Assembly (NCBI GenBank): GCA_034431935.1
Contig: DAOUCU010000042.1
Span: forward strand, 1-40,917
Direction: 5' to 3'
From: JBFMDU01 sp034431935
GTDB taxonomy: Bacteria > Chloroflexota > Dehalococcoidia > GIF9 > JBFMDU01
DNA: 40,917 nt
Of the stretch, positions 23,852 through 32,542 are shown piece after piece. The translations under genes were made by a program, and so were the position numbers. Below the pieces are notes generated by a model. That model was not told the DNA's origin, did not search any database, and was given only the letters and a program-made list of their open reading frames with translations. Every line of letters begins with the position of its first letter. Positions within the stretch are counted from its first letter, which is position 1.

Positions 23852-24514
23852 ATGGCTCACAAACTGACTTTCGCCGCATCATTCCTGGCAGTCCTGGCGT
23901 TGACCGCCTGCGCTCAGTCACAACCACCGGCTTCCACACCGGTATCTACGCCGGCCCCAGGTCCCGCCTCTACCCCACAACCCGGCACGGTAATGCAATG
24001 GTCATCACCACCGCCAATGACTATTGACCCAAACAAAAACTACACTGCAACAATCGATACTACCGGCGGCAAATTCATCATCAAGCTCCTGCCCAAAGAT
24101 GCTCCGCTGGCCGTCAACAACTTCGTTTTCCTGTCCCGGCAGGGTTTCTATAATGGCGTCAAAATCCACCGCATCATCAGGAACTTCGTCATCCAGACCG
24201 GCGACCCGCTTGGCAACGGTACCGGCGGGCCCGGGTATAAATTCAACGACGAAAGAGTCACCCGAGACTACAAGCCCGGTACCGTGGCCATGGCCAATGC
24301 CGGGCCAAATACCAATGGAAGCCAGTTCTTCGTTTGTCTTGCCGACCTCAGCACCAGACTGCCCAAGAGCTATACCATTTTCGGCGAGGTTGCCGAGGGC
24401 ATGGACGTCGTTCTCAAACTCGGAGATACACCGGTAACGCGGTCAGCGACCGGCGAAATGTCAGCACCCACCGTAGATGTCCGGATAAACAGCATCACCA
24501 TTCAGGAGAAGTAG
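23852..24514 (+). CDS. Cyclophilin-type peptidyl-prolyl cis-trans isomerase, secreted lipoprotein
   Basis: Extracytoplasmic proline isomerase. The 220 residues begin with a signal ending in lipobox LTAC (Cys 20), then a Pro/Ser/Thr-rich linker to about 60. The cyclophilin domain has TIDTTGGKFIIKLLPKDAPLAVNNF, the core GVKIHRIIRNFVIQTGDPLGNGTGG (about 104-128) and NTNGSQFFV near 153-161. The usual active-site Arg is represented in HRIIRNFVIQTGDP. ATG 23852 is chosen for its GAGGAGG site and signal peptide; the frame is open much further upstream (to 23333) but that part lies antisense to the TAXI gene. The 3' end overlaps the NYN gene by 20 bases, tail to tail. Confidence 0.94.
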   Translation: MAHKLTFAASFLAVLALTACAQSQPPASTPVSTPAPGPASTPQPGTVMQWSSPPPMTIDPNKNYTATIDTTGGKFIIKLLPKDAPLAVNNFVFLSRQGFYNGVKIHRIIRNFVIQTGDPLGNGTGGPGYKFNDERVTRDYKPGTVAMANAGPNTNGSQFFVCLADLSTRLPKSYTIFGEVAEGMDVVLKLGDTPVTRSATGEMSAPTVDVRINSITIQEK

Positions 24515-25166
24515 TCTCGACCGCAGGTGCTGGAATCGGAATTGGCGCCGTACCATCTACCGGAAATGCCTGTGAAGCCACCTCGATGCCCGTCTGACGC
24601 GGCAGGCCACCGCGGCGGCGCGGCCGACGGCGCCGTCCTACCGGACCTATCGCCCACAATCCCTTGAAGAAGTCTCGGTTCAGCAGGTGCCGGGTGTCAG
24701 CCAGGTCCATCAGGTCTTTGGACACGTTGCTTTCAAAGTGTGCCACTTCAACGTGTTTGCCCATGTCTTTGACCACCCTTACGGCATAGGCAAAATCGGC
24801 ATCCCCGCTCACCAGTATAGCCGTGTCGTAGGCATTCTTCCAGGCGAAGTTAACCAGGTCGGTGGCCAGCATAATATCGATGCCCTTCTCCACCGTTACA
24901 CCCTGGGAAAGCTTGGTGCCACCAAGCCTGAGCTCCAAATACGGCACCCTTCTCAGCGCATCAAGGAAATCCGCCTGGTCGCGGTGTCCTTCGGCACTTT
25001 TGCCCGGTTCCTGCAGGACATTATAGTAGTAAGTACGGAACAGGTACCGTTCACCACAAAGCTTTCTGGCGAATTCGGCGAAGCTCAGGTCGGCGCGCCC
25101 AAAATTGTCCTTCAGGGCATGGTACAGGTTACTACCGTCGATAAATATGGCAACTCGTTCATCCAT
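24495..25166 (-). CDS. NYN-domain (LabA/DUF88-like) protein
   Basis: PIN-like fold protein of 223 residues, probably an RNase or a nucleic-acid-binding protein. The N-terminal VAIFIDGSNLYHAL holds the first conserved Asp (about 10), EKGIDIMLATDL contains another acidic site (about 93-104), and TAILVSGDADFAYAVR (about 115-130) gives the third and fourth acidic positions. The tail after about 175 is Arg-rich (GRRRRPRRRGG) and then Pro-rich, suggesting RNA contact and low structure. The start has a GAGGAG site. The family contains both active nucleases and regulators, so activity is inferred. It overlaps the cyclophilin gene convergently. Confidence 0.88.
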   Translation of the reverse strand: MDERVAIFIDGSNLYHALKDNFGRADLSFAEFARKLCGERYLFRTYYYNVLQEPGKSAEGHRDQADFLDALRRVPYLELRLGGTKLSQGVTVEKGIDIMLATDLVNFAWKNAYDTAILVSGDADFAYAVRVVKDMGKHVEVAHFESNVSKDLMDLADTRHLLNRDFFKGLWAIGPVGRRRRPRRRGGLPRQTGIEVASQAFPVDGTAPIPIPAPAVETTSPEW

Positions 25167-25208
25167 TCAGACTTGCTCCTCACCCTTGCTTGATGACATC
25201 CCGGAGGA

Positions 25209-25214
25209 ATTATA
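25209..25214 (-). promoter_or_regulatory. Minus-strand -10 box for the NYN gene
   Basis: A perfect TATAAT on the minus strand about 43 bp before the ATG at 25166. No convincing -35 was found. Confidence 0.3.
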
Positions 25215-25282
25215 CACCAATCCTGATAGTTACTTTGTTTCTTAATAATCTCCGACAGAGGAGATAGCCAAGACAAGCGGCA

Positions 25283-25291
25283 TGTTACAAT
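25283..25291 (+). promoter_or_regulatory. Extended -10 promoter of lepA
   Basis: TGT-TACAAT (25283-25291), an extended -10 without a recognisable -35. The leader to the ATG at 25328 would be about 30 nt, and no strong SD is visible in it. Confidence 0.35.
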
Positions 25292-25327
25292 ATCCGGCAT
25301 GACAACCATCATCAGAGCCATAGCCAG

Positions 25328-27142
25328 ATGAACCAGTCACGCATTCGCAACTTCTGTATCATTGCCCACATCGACCACGGCAAGTCAACGCTGGCTGACC
25401 GTCTCCTGGAACTAACGAACACCATTCCCAAGCGGGACATGCAGCAGCAGGTTCTCGACCGCATGGACCTAGAGCGCGAGCGCGGCATCACCATCAAAGC
25501 CAAGGCAGTGAGAATGCGCTACCGGTCTCCGGATGATGGCGAGTACGAACTCAACCTGGTTGATACCCCGGGACATGTCGACTTCAGCTACGAGGTCTCA
25601 CGGAGCCTGGCCGCTGTCGAGGGCGCTATCCTGGTTGTCGACGCTACTCAGGGCATCCAGGCCCAGACCATCGCCAACGTCTACCTGGCACTCGACAACC
25701 ACCTGACCATCATCCCCGTCATCAACAAGATTGACCTGCCTGCCGCCGACCCCGAGCGTACCGCACAGGAGTTAGTCGATACCCTCGGCTTCGACCGCGA
25801 CAACATCATTATGGTCTCAGCCCGCGAGGGCACCAACGTTGAAAAAGTCCTGCAGGCAATTATTGAACGCGTACCACCGCCGCACAGCAACCCGGACACA
25901 CCTCTCCGCGCCCTCATCTTCGATTCCAAATATGATCCTTACAAGGGCGTCATCGCCTTCGTCCGTCTCGTTGACGGACGGGTATCAATGGCCCAGCCGC
26001 TCAAGCTGATGTCGACGGGCAGGACAGCAGAGGCGCTCGAAATCGGCGTCTTCACCCCGGACATGAGCCCGGTCGAAAGCCTCGAGGCCGGGGAGGTCGG
26101 ATACATCGCCACCGGCCTCAAGAACGTTACCGAATGTCAGGTTGGGGATACCATCACTCTTTCAACCAGACCGGCGCCGCAGCCTCTCCCGGGCTATCGG
26201 CCGGTCAAACCCATGGTCTTCGCCGGACTATATCCGGTTGACACTCAGAATTATCTCCCCCTGCGCGAAGCCCTGGATAAACTCAAGCTCAACGACGCCT
26301 CACTCTTCTACGAGCCGGAGAGCAGTGCCGCGCTCGGCTTCGGTTTCCGTTGCGGCTTCCTCGGCTTGCTCCATATGGACATCGTCCGCGAGCGCCTGGA
26401 ACGTGAGTACGGCCTCGCTCTCATCATCACTGCGCCCAGCGTCGCCTTCGAAGTCATGCGCACCGACGGCACCCTGAAGACCGTAGCCAGCCCCGCCCAG
26501 CTTCCGACGCCCAACGAAATTGCGGAAATCCGCGAGCCGGTCATGGCCATTACCATTATCACCCCCAGCCGCTACCTTGGACCCATCATGGAGCTTGTCT
26601 CCGGATACGGCGGCGAGTACCAGCGCATGGAGTACCTGGACAGAACCGAGGATCGTCAGCTCTCCCGCGTCCTGCTTGAATACAGGATACCACTCAATGC
26701 CATCCTGGCTGACTTCTACAACCAGCTCAAATCAAGGAGCCAGGGCTATGCCTCGCTCGATTACACCTTTATCGGCTACCGGGCGGCCAAGCTGGTCAAG
26801 CTTGAGATTCTGGTCAACGGACAGACGGTGGATGCGCTTTCACGCATCGTCCGGAGCGAGAATGCTTATCAGGAGGGCCGCGCCCTGGTTCAGCGCCTGC
26901 GCCAGCTAATCCCCAGGCAGCTGTTCGAAGTGACTATCCAGGCGGCGGTAGGTGGCAGAATTATCGCCCGGGAAACAGTAGCTGCAATGCGCAAGAACGT
27001 GCTGGCCAAATGCTACGGAGGCGATATCACACGCAAGCGCAAACTCCTGGAACAGCAGGCAGAAGGCAAGAAGCGGATGAAGGCGGTGGGCCGGGTCGAG
27101 ATTCCCCAGGAAGCCTTCATGGCAGTACTCAAACGCGAATGA
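25328..27142 (+). CDS. lepA: Elongation factor 4 (LepA)
   Basis: Ribosome-associated translational GTPase, membrane- and cytosol-distributed in known cases. The 604 residues are the usual 600. G1 is AHIDHGKST (about 13-21), switch II DTPGHVDF near 78-85 and G4 NKIDLP near 132-137. The LepA-specific C-terminal domain with KLVKLEILVNGQTVDAL and CYGGDITRKRKLLEQQ-type ending (KKRMKAVG) distinguishes it from EF-G. ATG 25328 gives the normal MNQSRIRNFCIIAHID start. It is a single gene here and is not part of the distant str operon, which has its own EF-G. Confidence 0.97.
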   Translation: MNQSRIRNFCIIAHIDHGKSTLADRLLELTNTIPKRDMQQQVLDRMDLERERGITIKAKAVRMRYRSPDDGEYELNLVDTPGHVDFSYEVSRSLAAVEGAILVVDATQGIQAQTIANVYLALDNHLTIIPVINKIDLPAADPERTAQELVDTLGFDRDNIIMVSAREGTNVEKVLQAIIERVPPPHSNPDTPLRALIFDSKYDPYKGVIAFVRLVDGRVSMAQPLKLMSTGRTAEALEIGVFTPDMSPVESLEAGEVGYIATGLKNVTECQVGDTITLSTRPAPQPLPGYRPVKPMVFAGLYPVDTQNYLPLREALDKLKLNDASLFYEPESSAALGFGFRCGFLGLLHMDIVRERLEREYGLALIITAPSVAFEVMRTDGTLKTVASPAQLPTPNEIAEIREPVMAITIITPSRYLGPIMELVSGYGGEYQRMEYLDRTEDRQLSRVLLEYRIPLNAILADFYNQLKSRSQGYASLDYTFIGYRAAKLVKLEILVNGQTVDALSRIVRSENAYQEGRALVQRLRQLIPRQLFEVTIQAAVGGRIIARETVAAMRKNVLAKCYGGDITRKRKLLEQQAEGKKRMKAVGRVEIPQEAFMAVLKRE

Positions 27143-27274
27143 GGTCACCCGTCCCCCAATTCCTCACATTCGCATGGAATGCTACTATCCTCCTGCGTCG
27201 TGCCAAAGTACAGCGAAAAAATGGTGGCGCTTATCTGTCATAACGACTTAGAGGAACCGAAATGGAACAGAAGC

Positions 27275-27970
27275 CTACCTCTTAACCATCATATAGCCAA
27301 TCCCGTGCCTGGTCTGTATGTACTTCGGTTGCTTCGGGTCTTCACCCAGCTTCTGCCTCAGACGCGCCATATTGACCTGGAGCAAATGCGTCTCTCCCAG
27401 GTATTCCTCACCCCAGACCTTGGTTAGGATCTGGCCCGGGGTAAGAATCCTCCCCGCGTTGCGCGCCAAGTATGTGAGGATAGCATATTCGGTAGCGGTC
27501 AACTCAACTTCCTTACCGCCAACAGTCACAATGCGCCGCACGAAATCCACCATGAGGTCTCCAGTTTGGAAACTCGGTGATACACCCTCCTCGACCATGC
27601 TGACCCGTCGCAATACCGCTTTGACGCGAGCCACCAGCTCCCGCGCCGAGAACGGCTTGGTCACGTAGTCGTCAGCGCCAGCGTCGAAGCCGGCCAGCTT
27701 CTCGTCGTCCTGCCCTTTGGCCGTCACCATAATTACCGGAAGGGAAGAAAAGTCTCGAATGCGCCGGCATGTCTCGTAGCCGTCCATGCCGGGCATCATG
27801 ACGTCGAGCAGGACCGCGTCGGGCTTCTCCGTATCCAACGCTGCCAGCGCCTCCTCGCCGGTAGCGGCCACAAGAACACGGTACCCTTCAAGCTCCAGCA
27901 TTCTTTGCATCATCTTCTGCATTCGGGCGTCGTCGTCAACCACCAGTATTGCTGTTTTTTTCACCGGCAT
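27275..27970 (-). CDS. OmpR/PhoB-type response regulator
   Basis: Two-component regulator of 231 residues. The receiver domain (about 5-120) has the acidic pair DDD near 12-14, the phospho-acceptor Asp about 56 in LLDVMMPGMDG, Thr in VMVTAKGQ, and Lys in YVTKPFSARE. The C-terminal winged-helix (about 137-231) has the typical ELTATEYAILTYLARNAGRILT and VNMARLRQKLGEDPKQPKYIQTRHGIGYMM. The start has GAGGTAGG upstream. No histidine kinase is adjacent; its partner must be elsewhere, or the gene is an orphan. It is convergent with lepA. Confidence 0.93.
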   Translation of the reverse strand: MPVKKTAILVVDDDARMQKMMQRMLELEGYRVLVAATGEEALAALDTEKPDAVLLDVMMPGMDGYETCRRIRDFSSLPVIMVTAKGQDDEKLAGFDAGADDYVTKPFSARELVARVKAVLRRVSMVEEGVSPSFQTGDLMVDFVRRIVTVGGKEVELTATEYAILTYLARNAGRILTPGQILTKVWGEEYLGETHLLQVNMARLRQKLGEDPKQPKYIQTRHGIGYMMVKR

Positions 27971-28300
27971 GACTACCTACCTCCCTTTCTCTCAAAAACA
28001 AGCAGGACGCGCCTAACCACAGGGCCCGGATGGCAAATGTGCCACGCACCCGAAGCAACTTTTCCAGCTACCACAACCTTCAATTGCCCCTCCACAAGAC
28101 ACCGTCCGCACATCAATGAATATACCCCATCTATTCTCACTGCGCAACATCGGGCGGCTGGAAAACAAATGCCTCACGAGAAACCCTTGCACTTTCGCAA
28201 GGCAATAGGTTCCCCAAATAGCCAGAGGTCCACGCCCTTCAAGAAAACCCGCCTGGTAAGTGAGGGGGTAGGAGACTAGCCCTCAATTTTCAGACGCGTA
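27971..28300. other. Gene-free spacer upstream of the str operon
   Basis: No supportable protein gene in about 330 bp. It contains a 6-bp hairpin CCTTGC/GCAAGG (28185-28202) and a TGAGGG/CCCTCA stem (28261-28285) followed by AATTTT. The latter could be a weak terminator or part of an upstream regulatory RNA. The str promoter begins directly after it at 28301. Confidence 0.4.
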
Positions 28301-28330
28301 TTGACATTACGCTCAGGGCTGTGATATTCT
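28301..28330 (+). promoter_or_regulatory. Promoter of the rpsL-rpsG-fusA transcript
   Basis: A perfect TTGACA (28301-28306), an 18-bp spacer and TATTCT (28325-28330). Transcription would start near 28337 and give a long leader of about 186 nt before rpsL. Confidence 0.6.
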
Positions 28331-28336
28331 CTGTCT

Positions 28337-28442
28337 TTGCGTCTTGCTAGCTACAAACGAGTTCGATAGAACTCAAGAAAGCCGGCTAGTTGAGCCGGGG
28401 GTGCGGGGGGACGCGAACCGGTATTCAACTAGTGGCTTTTTT
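28337..28442 (+). promoter_or_regulatory. Structured rpsL leader with a terminator-like hairpin (possible attenuator or small RNA)
   Basis: Downstream of the promoter are: a perfect hairpin GAGTTC-GATA-GAACTC (28359-28374); a stem CTAGTTGA (28386-28393) with TCAACTAG (28425-28432), extended by GCC/GGC at its base and ending in six T (28437-28442); and inner CCGG/CCGG and GCG/CGC pairing. An early CTAGC (28347-28351) can instead pair with GCTAG (28385-28389), which would break the terminator stem. These mutually exclusive folds are what an attenuator needs. The same sequence could also encode a free small RNA of about 106 nt. Ligand or binding protein is unknown. Confidence 0.5.
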
Positions 28443-28522
28443 GATTGTATGGAGGCCTCGCGGAGATTGTCTACCGTGAGTCCTCCGCCAATCGCAAAAA
28501 CGAATAGGGGAAAGGGTTACTT

Positions 28523-28981
28523 ATGCCAACCGTTAACCAGCTGGTTCGCAAGGGGCGCTCCAAGTTGACCAAGCGCGTCAAGGCCCCGGCCCTGCGTGTT
28601 ACCCATAATGCGCTTCACAACCGGAGCTCGCGGACCCGCAAAGGCTCGCCGCAGAAGCGTGGCGTCTGCACCCAGGTCAGGACGATGACGCCCAAGAAGC
28701 CGAACTCGGCCCTGCGGAAAATCGCACGGGTGCGCCTGTCAAACCACATTGAAGTAACCGCGTATATCCCCGGCGAAGGTCATAACCTACAGGAGCACTC
28801 GGTAGTCCTTATCCGCGGCGGAAGGGTCAAGGACCTCCCCGGAGTCCGGTACCATATCATCCGCGGCGCTCTCGATACCGCCGGTGTGGCCAACCGCCAG
28901 CAGGCACGCAGTAAATACGGCGCCAAGGCAGGCAAGAAGGAAGGAACAGCAGGAGGCACGGCTGATGCCACGGCGAGCTAG
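28523..28981 (+). CDS. rpsL: 30S ribosomal protein S12
   Basis: Universal decoding-centre protein of the small subunit. The 152 residues start MPTVNQLVRKGR and contain the TPKKPNSALRK loop, where the paired lysines correspond to the streptomycin-resistance position, in its sensitive form. RVKDLPGVRYH near 97-107 is the second conserved loop. The C-terminal tail after about 137 is longer than in E. coli S12 (124 residues) and rich in Lys, Ala, Gly and Thr. Its last codons overlap the rpsG start by 17 bases. First gene after the structured leader. Confidence 0.98.
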   Translation: MPTVNQLVRKGRSKLTKRVKAPALRVTHNALHNRSSRTRKGSPQKRGVCTQVRTMTPKKPNSALRKIARVRLSNHIEVTAYIPGEGHNLQEHSVVLIRGGRVKDLPGVRYHIIRGALDTAGVANRQQARSKYGAKAGKKEGTAGGTADATAS

Positions 28982-29435
28982 AGTTATTAAACGGGAAATC
29001 AAACCCGACCCCAGGTACGGAAGCGTCACCATTACCAGGTTCGTTAACAAGCTCATGGTGAGGGGTCAGAAAGCCACCGCCGAGCGTATTATGTACAACG
29101 CCCTTGACCTGGTCAGCAAGCAGATGAAGCGCGATCCGCTCGAGATTATGGAGCAGGCTATTAAGAACGCAACCCCTCTGCTGCAGGTTAAATCTCGCCG
29201 CGTCGGCGGCGCTACTTATCAGGTACCGGTCGAGGTCAGACCGGAGCGGGGCACCGCCCTGGCCATGAAATGGCTGATAACTAACAGCCGCGCCCGTTCT
29301 GGCAAGTCGATGGCCCAGAAGCTGGCTGCCGAGCTTTCTGAAGCCGCCCAGAATCAAGGCGCGACGATTAAGAAACGAGAGGACACTCACAAGATGGCCG
29401 AGGCCAACAAGGCCTTCGCCCACTTCCGATGGTAG
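28965..29435 (+). CDS. rpsG: 30S ribosomal protein S7
   Basis: Primary 16S rRNA binder that nucleates the 30S head. The 156 residues show MPRRARVIKREIKPDPRYGS at the N-terminus, then VTITRFVNKLMVRGQKATAERI and the C-terminal KREDTHKMAEANKAFAHFRW, all normal for S7. ATG 28965 lies inside the end of rpsL in another frame with an AGGAGG site; the longer frame from 28884 has no S7-like sequence in front. In other bacteria S7 represses its own operon, and no such site was identified here. Confidence 0.98.
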   Translation: MPRRARVIKREIKPDPRYGSVTITRFVNKLMVRGQKATAERIMYNALDLVSKQMKRDPLEIMEQAIKNATPLLQVKSRRVGGATYQVPVEVRPERGTALAMKWLITNSRARSGKSMAQKLAAELSEAAQNQGATIKKREDTHKMAEANKAFAHFRW

Positions 29436-29516
29436 TCATTGCAAGGAATGTTTGTTCGTTAGATGACCACTAAGACTATTGAACTTGAAAGGGCTTCGAA
29501 GGCTGGAGCAAAAAGA

Positions 29517-31595
29517 ATGGCCCGGACTTTCCCCCTTGGAAAAGTACGCAACATAGGCATTATCGCCCATATTGACGCTGGCAAGACCACCGTCACCGAG
29601 CGCATACTTTTTTATTCCGGCCGCACTTACAAGATTGGCCAGGTAGACGAGGGCACCGCCGTGATGGACTGGATGCCCCAGGAGCGCGAGCGAGGCATCA
29701 CCATCACCGCCGCGGCCACCACCGTCCACTGGCGCGACTGCCGCATCAATATTATCGACACCCCCGGTCATGTCGACTTTACCGCCGAGGTCGAACGCTC
29801 ATTGCGTGTCCTGGATGGCGGCGTGGTCGTTTTCGACGCTGTCTCGGGCGTTGAGGCCCAGTCCGAAACCGTCTGGCGCCAGGCCGACAAGTACCACGTT
29901 CCCAAGATATGCTTCGTCAACAAGATGGACCGCGTTGGCGCTGACCTCAACCACACCATCGCCATGATTGAGGAGCGTCTCAGCGCACGCACCCTGATCC
30001 TCCAGTCCCCTATCGGCTCGGAAGCCCAGTTCAAAGGAACCATCGACCTCATCGAGAACCGTGCTTGGCTTTTCCCGGACGACCCCGAGGCCGGCCCGCA
30101 GGGAATTCCGATACCCGACTCCGAGCAGGGACTGGCCGCCAAACAGCGCCAGATTCTCATGGAAAAACTGGCAGAGATCGACGATGAGATCATGTTCGCC
30201 TATCTTGAGAATCACCCGGTGGAACCGGCCCGTCTCAAGCAGGCTATCCGCAAGGCGACTCTCGAAGGCAAACTGGTGCCGGTGCTTTGCGGAAGCGCCT
30301 TACGCAACCGTGGCATCCAGCCCCTCCTCGACGCCATCGTCGACTACCTGCCATCGCCGCTGGACAAGCCGCCGATAGCCGGTACGGCTCCAGACGGCGG
30401 TGAGAACCTGGTCCGGCCAGCGGACGACGAAGCGCCCTTCTCCGCCCTTGCCTTCAAGGTCGTTACCGACCCCTACATGGGACGTCTTGTCTACTTCCGC
30501 GTTTACTCGGGAAAGGCCAAAAGCGGCGACCACATCCTGAACTGCACAACACGTCAGAGCGAACGTCTTGGCCGAATCTTCCTGATGCACGCCAACCACC
30601 GCGAAGAAATCCAGGAGGTTGATACCGGTACTATCGCCGCAACTATCGGTCTCAAGCGTACCTTTACCGGAGATACCCTCTGCGACCGCGAGCATCCGGT
30701 GGTGCTTGAGTCCATCTCATTCCCCGAACCGGTCCTTTCCGTAGCCATCGAGCCTAAGGACCGGGCTGCACAGGACAAGCTTGGCGATGTCCTCAACAAA
30801 CTCTCCGAAGAGGACCCGACATTCAAAATCCGCTACGACGAAGAGACCGGGCAGACCATCATTTCCGGCATGGGTGAACTTCACCTTGACGTGCTTACCG
30901 ACCGCATGATTCGTGAATTCGGCGTGGGCGTGAAGGTCGGCAAACCGCAGGTCGCTTACAAAGAGACTATTACTGAGCCGGTAGAAGCCGAAGGACGGTT
31001 TGTCCGCCAGAGCGGCGGCCGCGGACAGTTCGGCCACGTCTGGCTCCGGCTTGAGCCCGGCGAACGCGGCTCCGGTTTCATCTTCGCCAACGAAATCAAA
31101 GGCGGCGCTGTACCTAAAGAGTATGTCCCGGACATCGAGGCCGGTGCCAGAGAAGCCCTCAACACTGGCGCTGTCGCCGGGTACCCGGTAATCGACATCA
31201 AGGTGACCGCTTTCGACGGCAGTTACCACGAAGTTGATTCCTCTGAGCTGGCTTTCAAGATGGCCGGTTCGCTGGGTGTCAAGAACGGCCTGGCAAGAGC
31301 GAAACCAATCATCCTTGAGCCGATTATGAAGCTCGAAGTCGTTTCTCCGGCCAGATTCCTCGGTGACATCATCGGCGATATCAACTCAAGACGCGGTCAT
31401 ATCCAGAGCATCGAAACTCACGGCGAGAGCGGCACTGTTCACGCACTGGTGCCTCTTGCTGAGACATTCGGTTATGCCAGCGTACTCAGGTCGCTGAGTG
31501 AGGGACGGGCTACCTATTCCATGGAATTCAAGCAGTACCAGCCGTTACCGGAGGCTATCGCGGCAACAATTACCGGCAGGGTCACGAGGAGATAA
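29517..31595 (+). CDS. fusA: Elongation factor G
   Basis: Translational GTPase driving tRNA-mRNA translocation. About 692 residues from ATG 29517, which gives the family-typical MARTFPLGKVRNIGIIAHID start and has GGAG 8 nt upstream. An ATG at 29463 is also in frame and would add 18 residues. G1 AHIDAGKTT, switch I RGITITAAAT, G3 DTPGHVDF and G4 NKMDR are present, as is the domain IV sequence GRGQFGHVW. It follows rpsG by 81 bases. Unusually, no tuf gene follows; rpsJ begins at the next base after the stop. Confidence 0.97.
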   Translation: MARTFPLGKVRNIGIIAHIDAGKTTVTERILFYSGRTYKIGQVDEGTAVMDWMPQERERGITITAAATTVHWRDCRINIIDTPGHVDFTAEVERSLRVLDGGVVVFDAVSGVEAQSETVWRQADKYHVPKICFVNKMDRVGADLNHTIAMIEERLSARTLILQSPIGSEAQFKGTIDLIENRAWLFPDDPEAGPQGIPIPDSEQGLAAKQRQILMEKLAEIDDEIMFAYLENHPVEPARLKQAIRKATLEGKLVPVLCGSALRNRGIQPLLDAIVDYLPSPLDKPPIAGTAPDGGENLVRPADDEAPFSALAFKVVTDPYMGRLVYFRVYSGKAKSGDHILNCTTRQSERLGRIFLMHANHREEIQEVDTGTIAATIGLKRTFTGDTLCDREHPVVLESISFPEPVLSVAIEPKDRAAQDKLGDVLNKLSEEDPTFKIRYDEETGQTIISGMGELHLDVLTDRMIREFGVGVKVGKPQVAYKETITEPVEAEGRFVRQSGGRGQFGHVWLRLEPGERGSGFIFANEIKGGAVPKEYVPDIEAGAREALNTGAVAGYPVIDIKVTAFDGSYHEVDSSELAFKMAGSLGVKNGLARAKPIILEPIMKLEVVSPARFLGDIIGDINSRRGHIQSIETHGESGTVHALVPLAETFGYASVLRSLSEGRATYSMEFKQYQPLPEAIAATITGRVTRR

Positions 31596-31904
31596 ATGCC
31601 CAAGCAGAAGATTCGCATCAAAGTCAGAGGCTATGACCACCGGCTGGTCGACCAGTCGGCCAGGCAAATTGTCGAGACCGCAGAGCGGACCGGGGCTGTG
31701 GTGGCCGGCCCGGTGCCTCTGCCGACACGCATCGAAAAGTTTTGTGTCATCCGCGCCACGAACATCGACAAGGACTCACGCGAGCAGTTTGAAATCCGCA
31801 CCCACAAGCGGCTTATCGATATACTTGAGCCGACTTCAAAGACCATCGATACCCTGACCCAGCTCAATTTACCCTCGGGCGTCGAAATAGACATCAAGAT
31901 ATAA
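31596..31904 (+). CDS. rpsJ: 30S ribosomal protein S10
   Basis: Head protein of the small subunit, also NusE in antitermination complexes. The 102 residues include KIRIKVRGYDHRLVDQSARQIVETA and PLPTRIEKFCVIR, both diagnostic. The ATG directly abuts the fusA stop with no gap, so it is read through from the str genes without a separate S10 promoter that I can see. It is the first gene of the S10 cluster. Confidence 0.98.
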   Translation: MPKQKIRIKVRGYDHRLVDQSARQIVETAERTGAVVAGPVPLPTRIEKFCVIRATNIDKDSREQFEIRTHKRLIDILEPTSKTIDTLTQLNLPSGVEIDIKI

Positions 31905-31916
31905 AGGCGCAAGGCC

Positions 31917-32540
31917 ATGGTTAATTGTTTGATCGGCACCAAGATAGGAATGACCCAGGTCTTCAAGCCAAACGGCAGGCCAGCAGCAGTCACTGCTATC
32001 GAAGCCGGGCCGTGCATTGTCACCCAGGTAAAGACCTCAGCTAAAGAAGGCTACAACGCCGTCCAACTGGGCTTCGGCACGGCCAAGCGTCTCAACGCCG
32101 CTGAGAAGGGCCACCTCAAGGACCGGGGAATGCTGAAGCACCTGCGCGAGTTCCGCGTTGACGATCCCTCAGCAGTCAAGATCGGCGATAAAGTCGATGT
32201 CAGCATCCTCAAGACGGGCGACAAGGTCACTGTGACCGGCATATCAAAGGGCAAGGGCTTTGCCGGCGTCGTCAAGCGGCACCATTTCAAGGGGGGCCCC
32301 AAGACGCACGGTCAGTCTGACCGTCACCGTGCTCCGGGTGCCATTGGCTCGACGACCTTCCCGGGGCGCGTGTACAAAGGCTTAAGAATGGCCGGACACC
32401 TTGGCAACGCCAGAGTCACCACCCGGAATCTCGAAGTCATCCACGTAGACGCCAACCGCAACCTCCTGCTCCTTGGCGGTTCGGTACCCGGCGCCCCGGG
32501 AGGAGTGGTTACTATAAGAAAGGTTGCTTCAAAGAAATAG
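31917..32540 (+). CDS. rplC: 50S ribosomal protein L3
   Basis: Early assembly protein of the large subunit that reaches the peptidyl-transferase region. The 207 residues start MVNCLIGTKIGMTQVF, with KGKGFAGVVKRHHFKGGPKTHGQS at about 118-141 and the GRVYKGLRMAGHLGN loop near 158-172. Length is normal. ATG 31917 has an AAGG site at close range. It lies 12 bases after rpsJ. Confidence 0.98.
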   Translation: MVNCLIGTKIGMTQVFKPNGRPAAVTAIEAGPCIVTQVKTSAKEGYNAVQLGFGTAKRLNAAEKGHLKDRGMLKHLREFRVDDPSAVKIGDKVDVSILKTGDKVTVTGISKGKGFAGVVKRHHFKGGPKTHGQSDRHRAPGAIGSTTFPGRVYKGLRMAGHLGNARVTTRNLEVIHVDANRNLLLLGGSVPGAPGGVVTIRKVASKK

Positions 32541-32542
32541 CC

